From contig CAZPHB010000026.1 of the NCBI GenBank assembly GCA_964586595.1, forward strand, positions 1 through 29,713: a stretch of 29,713 nucleotides of DNA, given 5' to 3'. Positions 23,754-29,713 of this stretch are shown one piece after another. The DNA is from REEB481 sp964586595. Its GTDB lineage: Bacteria > Bacteroidota > Bacteroidia > NS11-12g > UBA955. Under the pieces are notes generated by a model. That model had not been told where the DNA came from. It saw nothing but the letters and a program-made list of their open reading frames with translations, and searched no databases. How positions within the stretch are numbered: the stretch's first letter is position 1; each line of letters begins with the position of its first letter. Both the position numbers and the translations under genes were made by a program.

Positions 23754-24401
23754 ATGAAACAACTTCTGAATCCACATGTACTCGTGAACAAAATCACACT
23801 TCTTGCAGGAATCTGCTTGTTCATGCAGCTGCAGCTGAACGCGCAGGACGTGATCACCAAAAGAAACGGCACCGAGGTTCAGGCGAAGGTTCTGGAAATC
23901 ACTGCTGCAGAAGTGAAATTCAAGCGCTTCGACAATCCATCCGGGCCCTTGTACATCCTGCCGGTTTCCGACATCCTGACGATTCGCTACGAAAACGGCA
24001 CCAAGGATACCTTCCACCAGATGCCTGTTGTCACCGCCATTGCTGCATCTTCAGAAACAACGCCGGCAGACAGCACTGCCCAGCCCATTGGCGACCTGCG
24101 CGTGCGTGCGGAACAGGATGCCCAGGAATATTATGTCGGAAAAAATTCCGGCTCCGGCTGGACGGCCTTTTTCACCGTGCTCACCTCCCCTTTGATTGGA
24201 CTGATTCCGGCCGCTGCCTGCGCTTCTACCGAGCCCCAGAAAAAAAACCTGAGCTATCCCGACCCCGAACTGATGAAGCAATACGACTACGAAAAAGCCT
24301 ATACCCAGAAAGCCCATAAGATCAAAAAACGCCAGGTATGGAGCGGCTACCTCACCGGCTCGGTGATGTGGCTGCTGCTGGTGGTGTTGATTGCGAATTG
24401 A
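23754..24401 (+). CDS. Secreted/membrane protein of unknown function, paralogue of 7944-8564
   Basis: A 215-residue protein. The ATG at 23754 (MKQLLNPHVLVNK) is preferred because it starts a signal peptide ending near QLQLNAQ; TACTTTCG, one base off the -7 consensus, lies about 20 bases upstream. A beta-rich segment (TKRNGTEVQAKVLEI, ending IRYENGTKDTF), a linker with IGDLRVRAEQDAQ, a hydrophobic Pro-containing segment (TSPLIGLIPAAAC), a charged Lys/Tyr-rich stretch and a C-terminal membrane helix follow in the same order as in the 7944-8564 protein. I do not recognise a named family. It is the last gene before the A+T-rich island. Confidence 0.65.
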   Translation: MKQLLNPHVLVNKITLLAGICLFMQLQLNAQDVITKRNGTEVQAKVLEITAAEVKFKRFDNPSGPLYILPVSDILTIRYENGTKDTFHQMPVVTAIAASSETTPADSTAQPIGDLRVRAEQDAQEYYVGKNSGSGWTAFFTVLTSPLIGLIPAAACASTEPQKKNLSYPDPELMKQYDYEKAYTQKAHKIKKRQVWSGYLTGSVMWLLLVVLIAN

Positions 24402-24461
24402 GGGGAGAATGAGCAAGGCCAAGGAACTGCCTTATTCCATTGGTATCACGCAGTTTCCTAA

Positions 24462-25274
24462 TCACATGGAATTATGAGCCAGCGCATAAGTAATCTTATC
24501 TACGCCTAATGCAAAGGTATAGGCTTCATTTTGTATGCTAAAAGAATTACCTAACAGGTAAACCATGCCGTCTATGATGATCTTTCGATCATGAAAACCT
24601 GGTTGATTGTCAACTGCCCAAATAGGTTCAAATCCAATCACTTTATTGACAACTTTTTTGAAATCGGTGTATTGCGTTATGTTCAGCATGTGATCAGGCT
24701 TTCCATCCCAGGCGCGTTCTGGTCTTTTCTTTAGCGTTTTATATCTTAGTTCGAGATACTTCATTCCCCGGCCCTTCGCTGTTCCCAAAATATCCTTGAG
24801 TCTATTTAAGTCAGCGGCCAATAAGTACGGATCTTCTATCACCACGTTCGTAATCTTTGAATTCCCTTTTCTCAGATAGTCAGCCAGCCATTGGTCTGGT
24901 TTGATTCTCGAACGAATATGAATTTGATTTTTTAAGGAACGTAGGTCATCAATAAAGATACACCCTGAAATGAGCTCTTTCATGTTTCCATATTCTTCTT
25001 CATTCAAACCTATCGCGAACTCTGGATAGTAATATTCACCGCTCACTCCAAAACGCCCGGATGCCATAAATTCCTCAATTCGGTCTTTTACACCAATTAC
25101 CTTGCCTGCCAAGCGTCCTAATATTCTACTGTCAAAGTTTCTGAGTTCATCTAGTGGATCGCCAACGCTGTCAATGATAAATAAGTCAACTTCCCTTATG
25201 ATCGTATCCAGAACGTTTGTCAGTATTACTTTCTTCAGGAAGCTAATTGTGGTGATTATTCTTATTCTATACAT
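24462..25274 (-). CDS. HDR-motif PLD-fold-like protein, partner of the upstream ATPase
   Basis: A 270-residue protein without a signal peptide. Its C-terminal half (about 140-270) follows the layout of single-motif phospholipase D-fold domains: a strand ending DPYL (148-151), helices, then FHDRKIIIDG (227-236) and VYLLGNSFS (238-246). The HDR motif with a downstream G-N-S is typical of bacterial and MIT-C-like PLD-fold families and is a candidate nuclease or lipase-like active site; the usual HxK spacing is not kept exactly. The N-terminal 130 residues are not recognised. The ATG follows the ATPase stop by 16 bases, so the two form an operon. Function is inferred, not shown. Confidence 0.5.
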   Translation of the reverse strand: MYRIRIITTISFLKKVILTNVLDTIIREVDLFIIDSVGDPLDELRNFDSRILGRLAGKVIGVKDRIEEFMASGRFGVSGEYYYPEFAIGLNEEEYGNMKELISGCIFIDDLRSLKNQIHIRSRIKPDQWLADYLRKGNSKITNVVIEDPYLLAADLNRLKDILGTAKGRGMKYLELRYKTLKKRPERAWDGKPDHMLNITQYTDFKKVVNKVIGFEPIWAVDNQPGFHDRKIIIDGMVYLLGNSFSIQNEAYTFALGVDKITYALAHNSM

Positions 25275-25290
25275 ACAAATAAGATATGTT

Positions 25291-27063
25291 TTATAAACCT
25301 CGATTGGTCCACATACTCAAAATCAACGCATCGTTGGCAGCTACGGAGCTGAACGTCCATGGCAAGGGATGGTCCATAAATCCCAGCCTGTCCAACCTGA
25401 TTGGCCTGCAACGAAACGCCCTCGCCTGACCATATTCATCAAGAGGCTCAAACGAGTTGATTACAACTTTATCGGCACTCATTTCTACAGATCTGAAGTT
25501 GTTGTATTTGTACATTCTTCTTACCAAATCCACCAGTTCTCCTTTGTCTTGCTCAGCACCACCTTCATGTACGCGCAACTGCAGCCTCCTCAACATATAC
25601 TCAGAATGTGTTTCCAATACCACCGTGATGTTGTATTGTTCGACTAAGTCAATAATCATATCCATCAATTCTACCTGAAGACTCGGATGCAGGTTTAATT
25701 CAGGCTCCTCAAGGATCACCACTTTCTTTCTTTTAACGATACAATAAAAAAGAAATTCAATGATGAATGTCATGGACCAATAACCCATACCTATATTGCG
25801 CAGGTTGACTGTTCCTACTTCAATCTTTACATTTTTATGCTCAGCACTAATATCAATCACGGGAACAGCATCAAACCCAAGCCTCGTGTACAATTCCTGT
25901 CTCAAACTGTAATAACTCCTATACTCTTCCCTTGGCTTAGCAACCATTTTCCCGTCCACTAATTCCCAAGAATCCCCAGTGATATACTCACTACTGTCTA
26001 ATTTGTCTGCTTCTGTCTGAACTTCGGCAAACAACTTCAATATCTTCCCTGTAGGGGATTCAATATCAACACTCGTTTCGGAAAAACCAATGGTCCTTCG
26101 CATCAAAACAGAAATATCCGGCAACTGTTTCAATAGCTCCTCAAAGGTTATACGTAAGGTGTTAAACACACGCTTTAACAGAAACTCCAAATGTCCTTTA
26201 ACAGCTATCGTCTGCTTGTAATATTCCAAGTATTCTTCATCACTTTTGGGCTTTGGAAAACTGCTCCAAAGGAGGTGTAATCCATAGGGCCATATTTTTT
26301 CATCATGATTCTTATACAAAGTCGAATCCTCTAAAAACGTCCCGAAGTGTTTTCTCGATTTGACGCTGCGGTAGTGCAAACTGCATCCATGATTGTCCCA
26401 ATCATAGAACTCTTCTGGCTGATCATTGTATTCAGGGGTGAAATCATTTCCCAAAAAAGACTCAAGCTCCCCCATCCTGCTTATTTCATGGGCAATGTTC
26501 AACAGGAACTGCCCTAAATTATCCATGGACACGTCATCCATTTCAAATTCATAAGGCGGACCTTCCGAATGCTCATCTTCCTGAACCTCGCTGACATCCT
26601 TATATCTAAACAAAATCAACTCTTCCTCATTGATTAATTCGAAGGAGTCTAATACGAATGAGGTGATATCCTTCCGCTTCACAGGTAATAGAGAGAAGCG
26701 ATAGCCAATGACCTGCTTCATATCAATATCCCTTCCCGGATAAACCTTACTGTATAGCACTATTACTAAGGGTTTATCCTTATCCCACAATAACGCATGT
26801 GGGTTGAATCCTAATTCAGGGTAGTCCTCTATGGAAAGATGTGTTTTGTGTGGCCAATGGAATTCATCCCGTTCTTTATAATTGGGTTCAATTCGTAAAG
26901 TGTTTTGCAACAATTGCAAGACCTGCCATACGCTGCTTTTCCCGCTTCCATTTGGCCCAATAAACAAGGATAGACGCTCAATAGGAATATAGGTATAAGA
27001 TGAAAAGGCTTTAAAATTCTCAATCCCGATTCCTTTTAATAAGTTATTCTTTGCATGTGTCAT
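25291..27063 (-). CDS. AAA family ATPase, OLD/AAA_21-like with DUF3696-like tail
   Basis: A 590-residue SMC/ABC-like ATPase. The ATG at 27063 is preferred to one 45 bases upstream because it is preceded by an A-rich stretch and leads directly into LLKGIGIENFKAF, the usual opening strand of these ATPases. Walker A is GPNGSGKSS (36-44). Then follow a long insertion (about 100-380) without a known domain, a signature-like segment (NIGMGYWSM), Walker B VVILEEPELNLHP (448-460) and the H-loop ETHSEYML (about 484-491). The last 60 residues resemble a DUF3696 tail. No TOPRIM nuclease domain is seen. It is the first gene of an operon with the PLD-like protein. Anti-phage sensing is inferred from architecture and neighbourhood. 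Confidence 0.75.
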   Translation of the reverse strand: MTHAKNNLLKGIGIENFKAFSSYTYIPIERLSLFIGPNGSGKSSVWQVLQLLQNTLRIEPNYKERDEFHWPHKTHLSIEDYPELGFNPHALLWDKDKPLVIVLYSKVYPGRDIDMKQVIGYRFSLLPVKRKDITSFVLDSFELINEEELILFRYKDVSEVQEDEHSEGPPYEFEMDDVSMDNLGQFLLNIAHEISRMGELESFLGNDFTPEYNDQPEEFYDWDNHGCSLHYRSVKSRKHFGTFLEDSTLYKNHDEKIWPYGLHLLWSSFPKPKSDEEYLEYYKQTIAVKGHLEFLLKRVFNTLRITFEELLKQLPDISVLMRRTIGFSETSVDIESPTGKILKLFAEVQTEADKLDSSEYITGDSWELVDGKMVAKPREEYRSYYSLRQELYTRLGFDAVPVIDISAEHKNVKIEVGTVNLRNIGMGYWSMTFIIEFLFYCIVKRKKVVILEEPELNLHPSLQVELMDMIIDLVEQYNITVVLETHSEYMLRRLQLRVHEGGAEQDKGELVDLVRRMYKYNNFRSVEMSADKVVINSFEPLDEYGQARAFRCRPIRLDRLGFMDHPLPWTFSSVAANDALILSMWTNRGL

Positions 27064-27274
27064 TTTTACTATAAAAAACCGAATGCAATATAGACGATTC
27101 AAAGACAATCAGTAGAAATATATTTAGAAAAAACCTATCATTAGAAGCAGTAACAGACATTCTGAAGAACTAAATCTAAATGCGGTTAAGGCATTTGCAC
27201 ATCTTATGTGCCTGAACTACATTTACACCCTCACATTTATTGATTAAGGTTCATCATATATTTTATAGTTTCAC

Positions 27275-27488
27275 ATGACCAACCAGAACCCGGAGCAAAT
27301 AGCGCGCGACAATATCGATCGCCAACTTTCTGCCTGTGGCTGGATCATTCAGAACAAAGACCGCATCAACCTGAATGCCGGCCCTGGAGTGGCTGTGCGC
27401 GAATACTAAACCGATGTGGGTCCAGCCGACTATGTGCTGTTCGTTGACAGCAAACCCTAGGCATTATTGAAGCCAAAGTTAAAAGAAA
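27275..27488 (+). pseudogene. hsdR: 5' fragment of type I restriction subunit hsdR, broken
   Basis: Starting at the ATG the translation is unmistakably the N-terminus of HsdR (MTNQNPEQIARDNIDRQLSA; INLNAGPGVAVREY). A nonsense codon follows at 27407-27409, where family members have Gln (CAA to TAA). Next comes TDVGPADYVLFVD, then a one-base deletion before a GIIEAK stretch. The frame restored there runs straight into HsdM-like sequence, so nearly all of HsdR is deleted. The HsdR function (DNA translocation and cleavage) is lost. Confidence 0.85.
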
Positions 27489-28471
27489 TCAAAACGGTGC
27501 AGGACAATATTCCAATCCGCCTGCCTTAATAAACGCTATCATAGAATGCGCAGGCCTTGAGCCAATGTAAACTATCGCTAATCCGGCCAACTATACCATC
27601 ACCCGTGAAGAGAAGGAATTCCAGAAACTCCATACTTTTCAAGTTAGTCATTTTGTAGCATCAACAATACGAATGACTTTGATGAATTTGTTTCTTCACA
27701 ATATCGATGATTTTGAAAGCGACAATTTCAACTCTCCCGCCGATGCACTCCTTTCCGACAGCGGACTGCGCGTGGATTACGCACTGGCATATCCGCCCTT
27801 CTGAAAGAAGAGCAGCATGGTCTCGAACAATGAGGAAGGCGAGCTTGACATTGAAGAACTCACCTACAATAGCTAAGACCTCTGATGATTAGCAGCAACA
27901 AGAAACTCAACTTTGTGCAGCATATACACACCATGCTCAAATCAGACGCGCGTGCTGCCGTGGTGCTGCCTGACAACGTATTGTTTGAAGGCGGTTCCGG
28001 AGAAAGTATCCGCAGGAAACTGCTGGAATCCACCGACCTACAATCCATTTTGCGTTTTACCCACCGGTATAATCTACAAACAGGGTATAAAGGCCGATGT
28101 ACTGTTCTTTGAAAACAAACCAATCTTTCCTAAAGTACAGACAAATAAAAGTGGGCTATACGTCTTCCGGACAAACATCAAATTCTCTATAAAGAAAATT
28201 CTGATGCGCTTGGAGGACGATTTGCAGGACTTCATTATGTACTACGACCCTACCAACATCAAAAAAGCGCAAAGAAACCTAACTTCCGGAAACCAATCCC
28301 GTAAGTCGCTTGCTTAAATTCACCTAAGCCGACATTGCTGCACCCAACAAAAGCCTAACCGACCTCGATAATCTACCGTACCCAGATGTATTAGCCGGAT
28401 AGATTGTTGAGAATTTGAAAGCAGGGATTGCAAGTTTTGTGGAAATCATGTTGATGTTAAGCGAGGGTTGA
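27489..28471 (+). pseudogene. hsdM: Type I modification subunit hsdM, multiply disrupted
   Basis: Successive fragments in different frames match HsdM: GAGQYSNPPALINAII; STIRMTLMNLFLHNI; DALLSDSGLRVDYALA; LNFVQHIHTMLKSDARAAVV; NVLFEGGSGE; PTGIIYKQGIKADVLFFENK; and a tail DLDNLPYPDVLA with a stop, then IVENLKAGI. The SAM-binding DPACGTGG motif is deleted (NPA joins NYT), the catalytic NPPF motif reads YPPF followed by a stop, and there are at least three frameshifts and several stops. The gene cannot make an active methyltransferase. Its end coincides with the left end of the IS element. Confidence 0.85.
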
Positions 28472-28476
28472 AGATA

Positions 28477-28505
28477 CCCCGTTTTTCGAACCGACTATAA
28501 GTTGG
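28477..28505. repeat. Left terminal inverted repeat of the IS3 element
   Basis: Begins CCCCGTTTTTCG and ends ATAAGTTGG; 22 of 29 bases match the inverted copy at 29621-29649. Confidence 0.75.
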
Positions 28506-28508
28506 AAT

Positions 28509-29333
28509 TCAAAGGTGGTTGTTTGCTTTTAGATATTCAATAGGACTTAGGTTGTTGAGTGATTGATGTGGGTGATGTTGGTTGTAATCCTGTTGAAACT
28601 GCCAGGTGAGGTCACGTAGTTCCTCAATAGAGGCAAACAGGTAAGCATCGAGGATGTCTTCACGATAGCTCCGGTTGAAGCGCTCTACAAAGCCATTTTG
28701 CATCGGTTTTCCAGGTTTGATGTAGCGGATTTTAACGTTGTGCTTTTCGCAGAAGTCGGTGTAAATGGCAGATAGAAACTCAGGGCCATTGTCTGAGCGC
28801 AGTTCTGCCGGACGACCGCGATCGTGAAAGATCCTTTCCAGCGTGCGGCAGACGCTGATCCCGGAGTGAGAATAATCTACTTCCATAGCCAGTGCCTGAC
28901 GGTTGTAATCATCGATAATGTTCAGGATACGGACTTTACGCCCGTTCATCAATGTGTCATGCATAAAATCCAAGCTCCAGGTTTGATTTGGATTCGGCGC
29001 TTGCTCCAACGCGCTCCCTACGCGTTGGGGTAAGCGGCGCCTGTGCTTCCTCCTAAGGTTCAGGTTCATCAGATTATACACCCGTTTTACGCGCTTGTGG
29101 TTCCAGAAGTGTCCCTCATTGCGCAGGCGATTAAAGTAATATGGGAAGCCTCTGGTGGGCTTCTGTTCAGCCAGATTACTCAGCGCTTCAATGATCGCGC
29201 TGTCGTCCTTTTTCGAGCGGTAATAGAAGACTGATTTCCTAATCCCGGTTGCTTTGCAGGCTCTGCTGACACTTACCTGATGGGACTGCTGCAGGTAAGC
29301 CACTAACTCACGACGGGCAGCAGGCCTTACCAC
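28509..29333 (-). CDS. IS3-family transposase OrfB (DDE integrase)
   Basis: A 274-residue rve/DDE transposase with an HTH_21-like N-terminus and catalytic residues Asp122 (SLDFMHD), Asp181 (RSDNGPEF) and Glu217 (FVERFN), spaced as DDE with 35 residues between the last two. It begins at GTG, in the -1 frame relative to OrfA and overlapping it by 7 bases. Real expression is expected mainly as an OrfAB fusion made by frameshifting at the A6G site. It carries out strand transfer of the IS. Confidence 0.93.
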   Translation of the reverse strand: MVRPAARRELVAYLQQSHQVSVSRACKATGIRKSVFYYRSKKDDSAIIEALSNLAEQKPTRGFPYYFNRLRNEGHFWNHKRVKRVYNLMNLNLRRKHRRRLPQRVGSALEQAPNPNQTWSLDFMHDTLMNGRKVRILNIIDDYNRQALAMEVDYSHSGISVCRTLERIFHDRGRPAELRSDNGPEFLSAIYTDFCEKHNVKIRYIKPGKPMQNGFVERFNRSYREDILDAYLFASIEELRDLTWQFQQDYNQHHPHQSLNNLSPIEYLKANNHL

Positions 29334-29593
29334 TTTTTTGACAGCACATCCTTGAGCATCTTGTTGTCAAGGGCCAGTTCGGCGTAAATGTGCTTCAATT
29401 TGCGATTCTCCTCTTCCAGCTCTTTGAGCAGGCGCAACTGCTCACCATCCATGCCCGAGTACTTCTTTTTCCAGTTGTACAGGGTCTGGGGATTGATGCC
29501 CAGTTCGCGGCTGATGTCGGCTACCGAGCGGCCATTTTCGGCTTCTTTGATGGCCTTTACGATTTGTGTTTCTGTGAATTTGGTCTTTTTCAT
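29327..29593 (-). CDS. IS3-family transposase OrfA (helix-turn-helix)
   Basis: An 88-residue DNA-binding subunit: helix-turn-helix (FTETQIVKAIKEAENGRSVA; ELGINPQTLYNWKKKY) followed by a leucine-zipper-like coiled coil (LRLLKELEEENRKLKHIYAE) and the IS407-type tail ALDNKMLKDVLSKKW. Alone it binds ends and regulates; fused to OrfB it forms the active transposase. The ATG lies about 28 bases inside the right inverted repeat. Confidence 0.92.
   Translation of the reverse strand: MKKTKFTETQIVKAIKEAENGRSVADISRELGINPQTLYNWKKKYSGMDGEQLRLLKELEEENRKLKHIYAELALDNKMLKDVLSKKW
29333..29339 (-). promoter_or_regulatory. A6G slippery heptamer for -1 frameshift
   Basis: On the minus strand the OrfA frame reads TCA AAA AAG TGG TAA. 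The A AAA AAG heptamer is in the X XXY YYZ phase, and a -1 slip leads directly into OrfB (GTG GTA AGG). This is the classical frameshift signal of IS3-family elements. Confidence 0.85.
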
Positions 29594-29620
29594 GTTCGTG
29601 GTTCTAAGTTAGATCTTCTG

Positions 29621-29649
29621 CCAACTTATAACCAGTCCGAATTTCGGGG
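29621..29649. repeat. Right terminal inverted repeat of the IS3 element
   Basis: Reverse complement begins CCCCGAAATTCGG and ends ATAAGTTGG; pairs with 28477-28505. Confidence 0.75.
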
Positions 29650-29657
29650 GGACTTAC

Positions 29658-29713
29658 AATACCGTTGCTGCTCTGTACAAGGAGCGCTGGAACATCGAAG
29701 TGTTCTTCAAGCA
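29658..29713 (+). CDS. Partial IS4-family transposase, cut by the contig end
   Basis: Translation reads NTVAALYKERWNIEVFFK and runs off the window. The Y-x2-R-W-x-I-E-x-F-F-K block is the Y-R-E signature of IS4-family DDE transposases and contains the last catalytic residue. Its 5' part is missing, because the IS3 element abuts it directly. It may be a truncated remnant rather than a working gene. Confidence 0.65.

Larger units (their letters stand above)
28469..29658 (-). mobile_element. IS3-family insertion sequence (IS407-group-like)
   Basis: About 1.2 kb with two overlapping transposase frames and terminal inverted repeats of 29 bases (28477-28505 and 29621-29649) matching at 22 positions; both begin CCCCG and end ATAAGTTGG. 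The outer TG/CA ends are probably at 28469-28470 and 29657-29658. No target-site duplication is evident: the left flank is hsdM debris and the right flank a different transposase. It appears complete and could be active. Confidence 0.85.

Noticed and set aside
25291..27063. Assignment as Gabija GajA, PARIS AriA or Septu PtuA
   Set aside because: No TOPRIM domain, and the partner is neither a UvrD helicase, nor DUF4435, nor HNH nuclease; only the general ATPase class can be claimed.
27885..28317. Two overlapping plus-strand frames of 75 and 134 residues as independent genes
   Set aside because: They are successive frameshifted pieces of the hsdM pseudogene.
28469..29658. Target-site duplication of 3-4 bp at the IS3 ends
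   Set aside because: Neither the inner nor the outer possible boundaries give matching flanks.

Overview
The window looks like a chromosomal contig from a Bacteroidota bacterium, probably an environmental draft or metagenome assembly. The evidence is two TonB-dependent receptors (one paired with a DUF4249 lipoprotein), a type IX secretion (T9SS) C-terminal sorting domain, DUF4197, DUF4199 and DUF3276/PUR-like proteins, no Shine-Dalgarno sequences, and several TAnnTTTG -7 promoter elements a few bases upstream of start codons. A run of exactly 100 N sits inside a tandem repeat, so it is a scaffold gap of arbitrary length. I saw no tRNA, rRNA or CRISPR array.

Bases 1-24400 are mostly ordinary, fairly GC-rich core genome. 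From left to right: a gene-poor left end with short repeats; a TonB receptor plus DUF4249 lipoprotein operon (minus); a DUF4197 lipoprotein; an orphan MoxR/ChlI-type AAA+ ATPase with altered Walker motifs; a 43-codon membrane miniprotein; an ATP-grasp ligase; a small envelope protein; a tandem universal stress protein; a second TonB receptor divergent from a T9SS cargo protein and a small membrane protein; a tightly packed minus-strand operon (DUF4199, plsC, gatC, LolD-like ABC ATPase); a DUF3276 protein; an ABC exporter with Asp in place of the Walker B Glu; leucine dehydrogenase with a clear promoter and terminator; a GT-C-like membrane protein; a short-chain dehydrogenase; two head-to-head tandem repeat arrays around the assembly gap; a second ABC exporter with a canonical Walker B; and a paralogue of the 7944-8564 envelope protein.

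Bases 24400-29713 differ in character. They are visibly richer in A+T and look like a decaying mobile or defence island. They hold an intact two-gene minus-strand operon, an OLD/AAA_21-like ATPase with a DUF3696-like tail followed by an HDR-motif PLD-fold-like protein. Next come an in-frame fossil of a type I restriction-modification locus (start of hsdR fused to hsdM, with several stops and frameshifts), a complete IS3-family (IS407-group-like) insertion sequence with an A6G frameshift signal, and the edge of an IS4-family transposase at the contig end.

The ATPase plus PLD-like pair is the best candidate here for an undescribed system. It has the two-gene sensor/effector shape and the location typical of anti-phage modules, but its function is inference from motifs and context only. 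The other points worth attention are the inverted repeat arrays sharing one core, the degenerate ABC exporter half, the near-leaderless promoters and the unannotated miniprotein.
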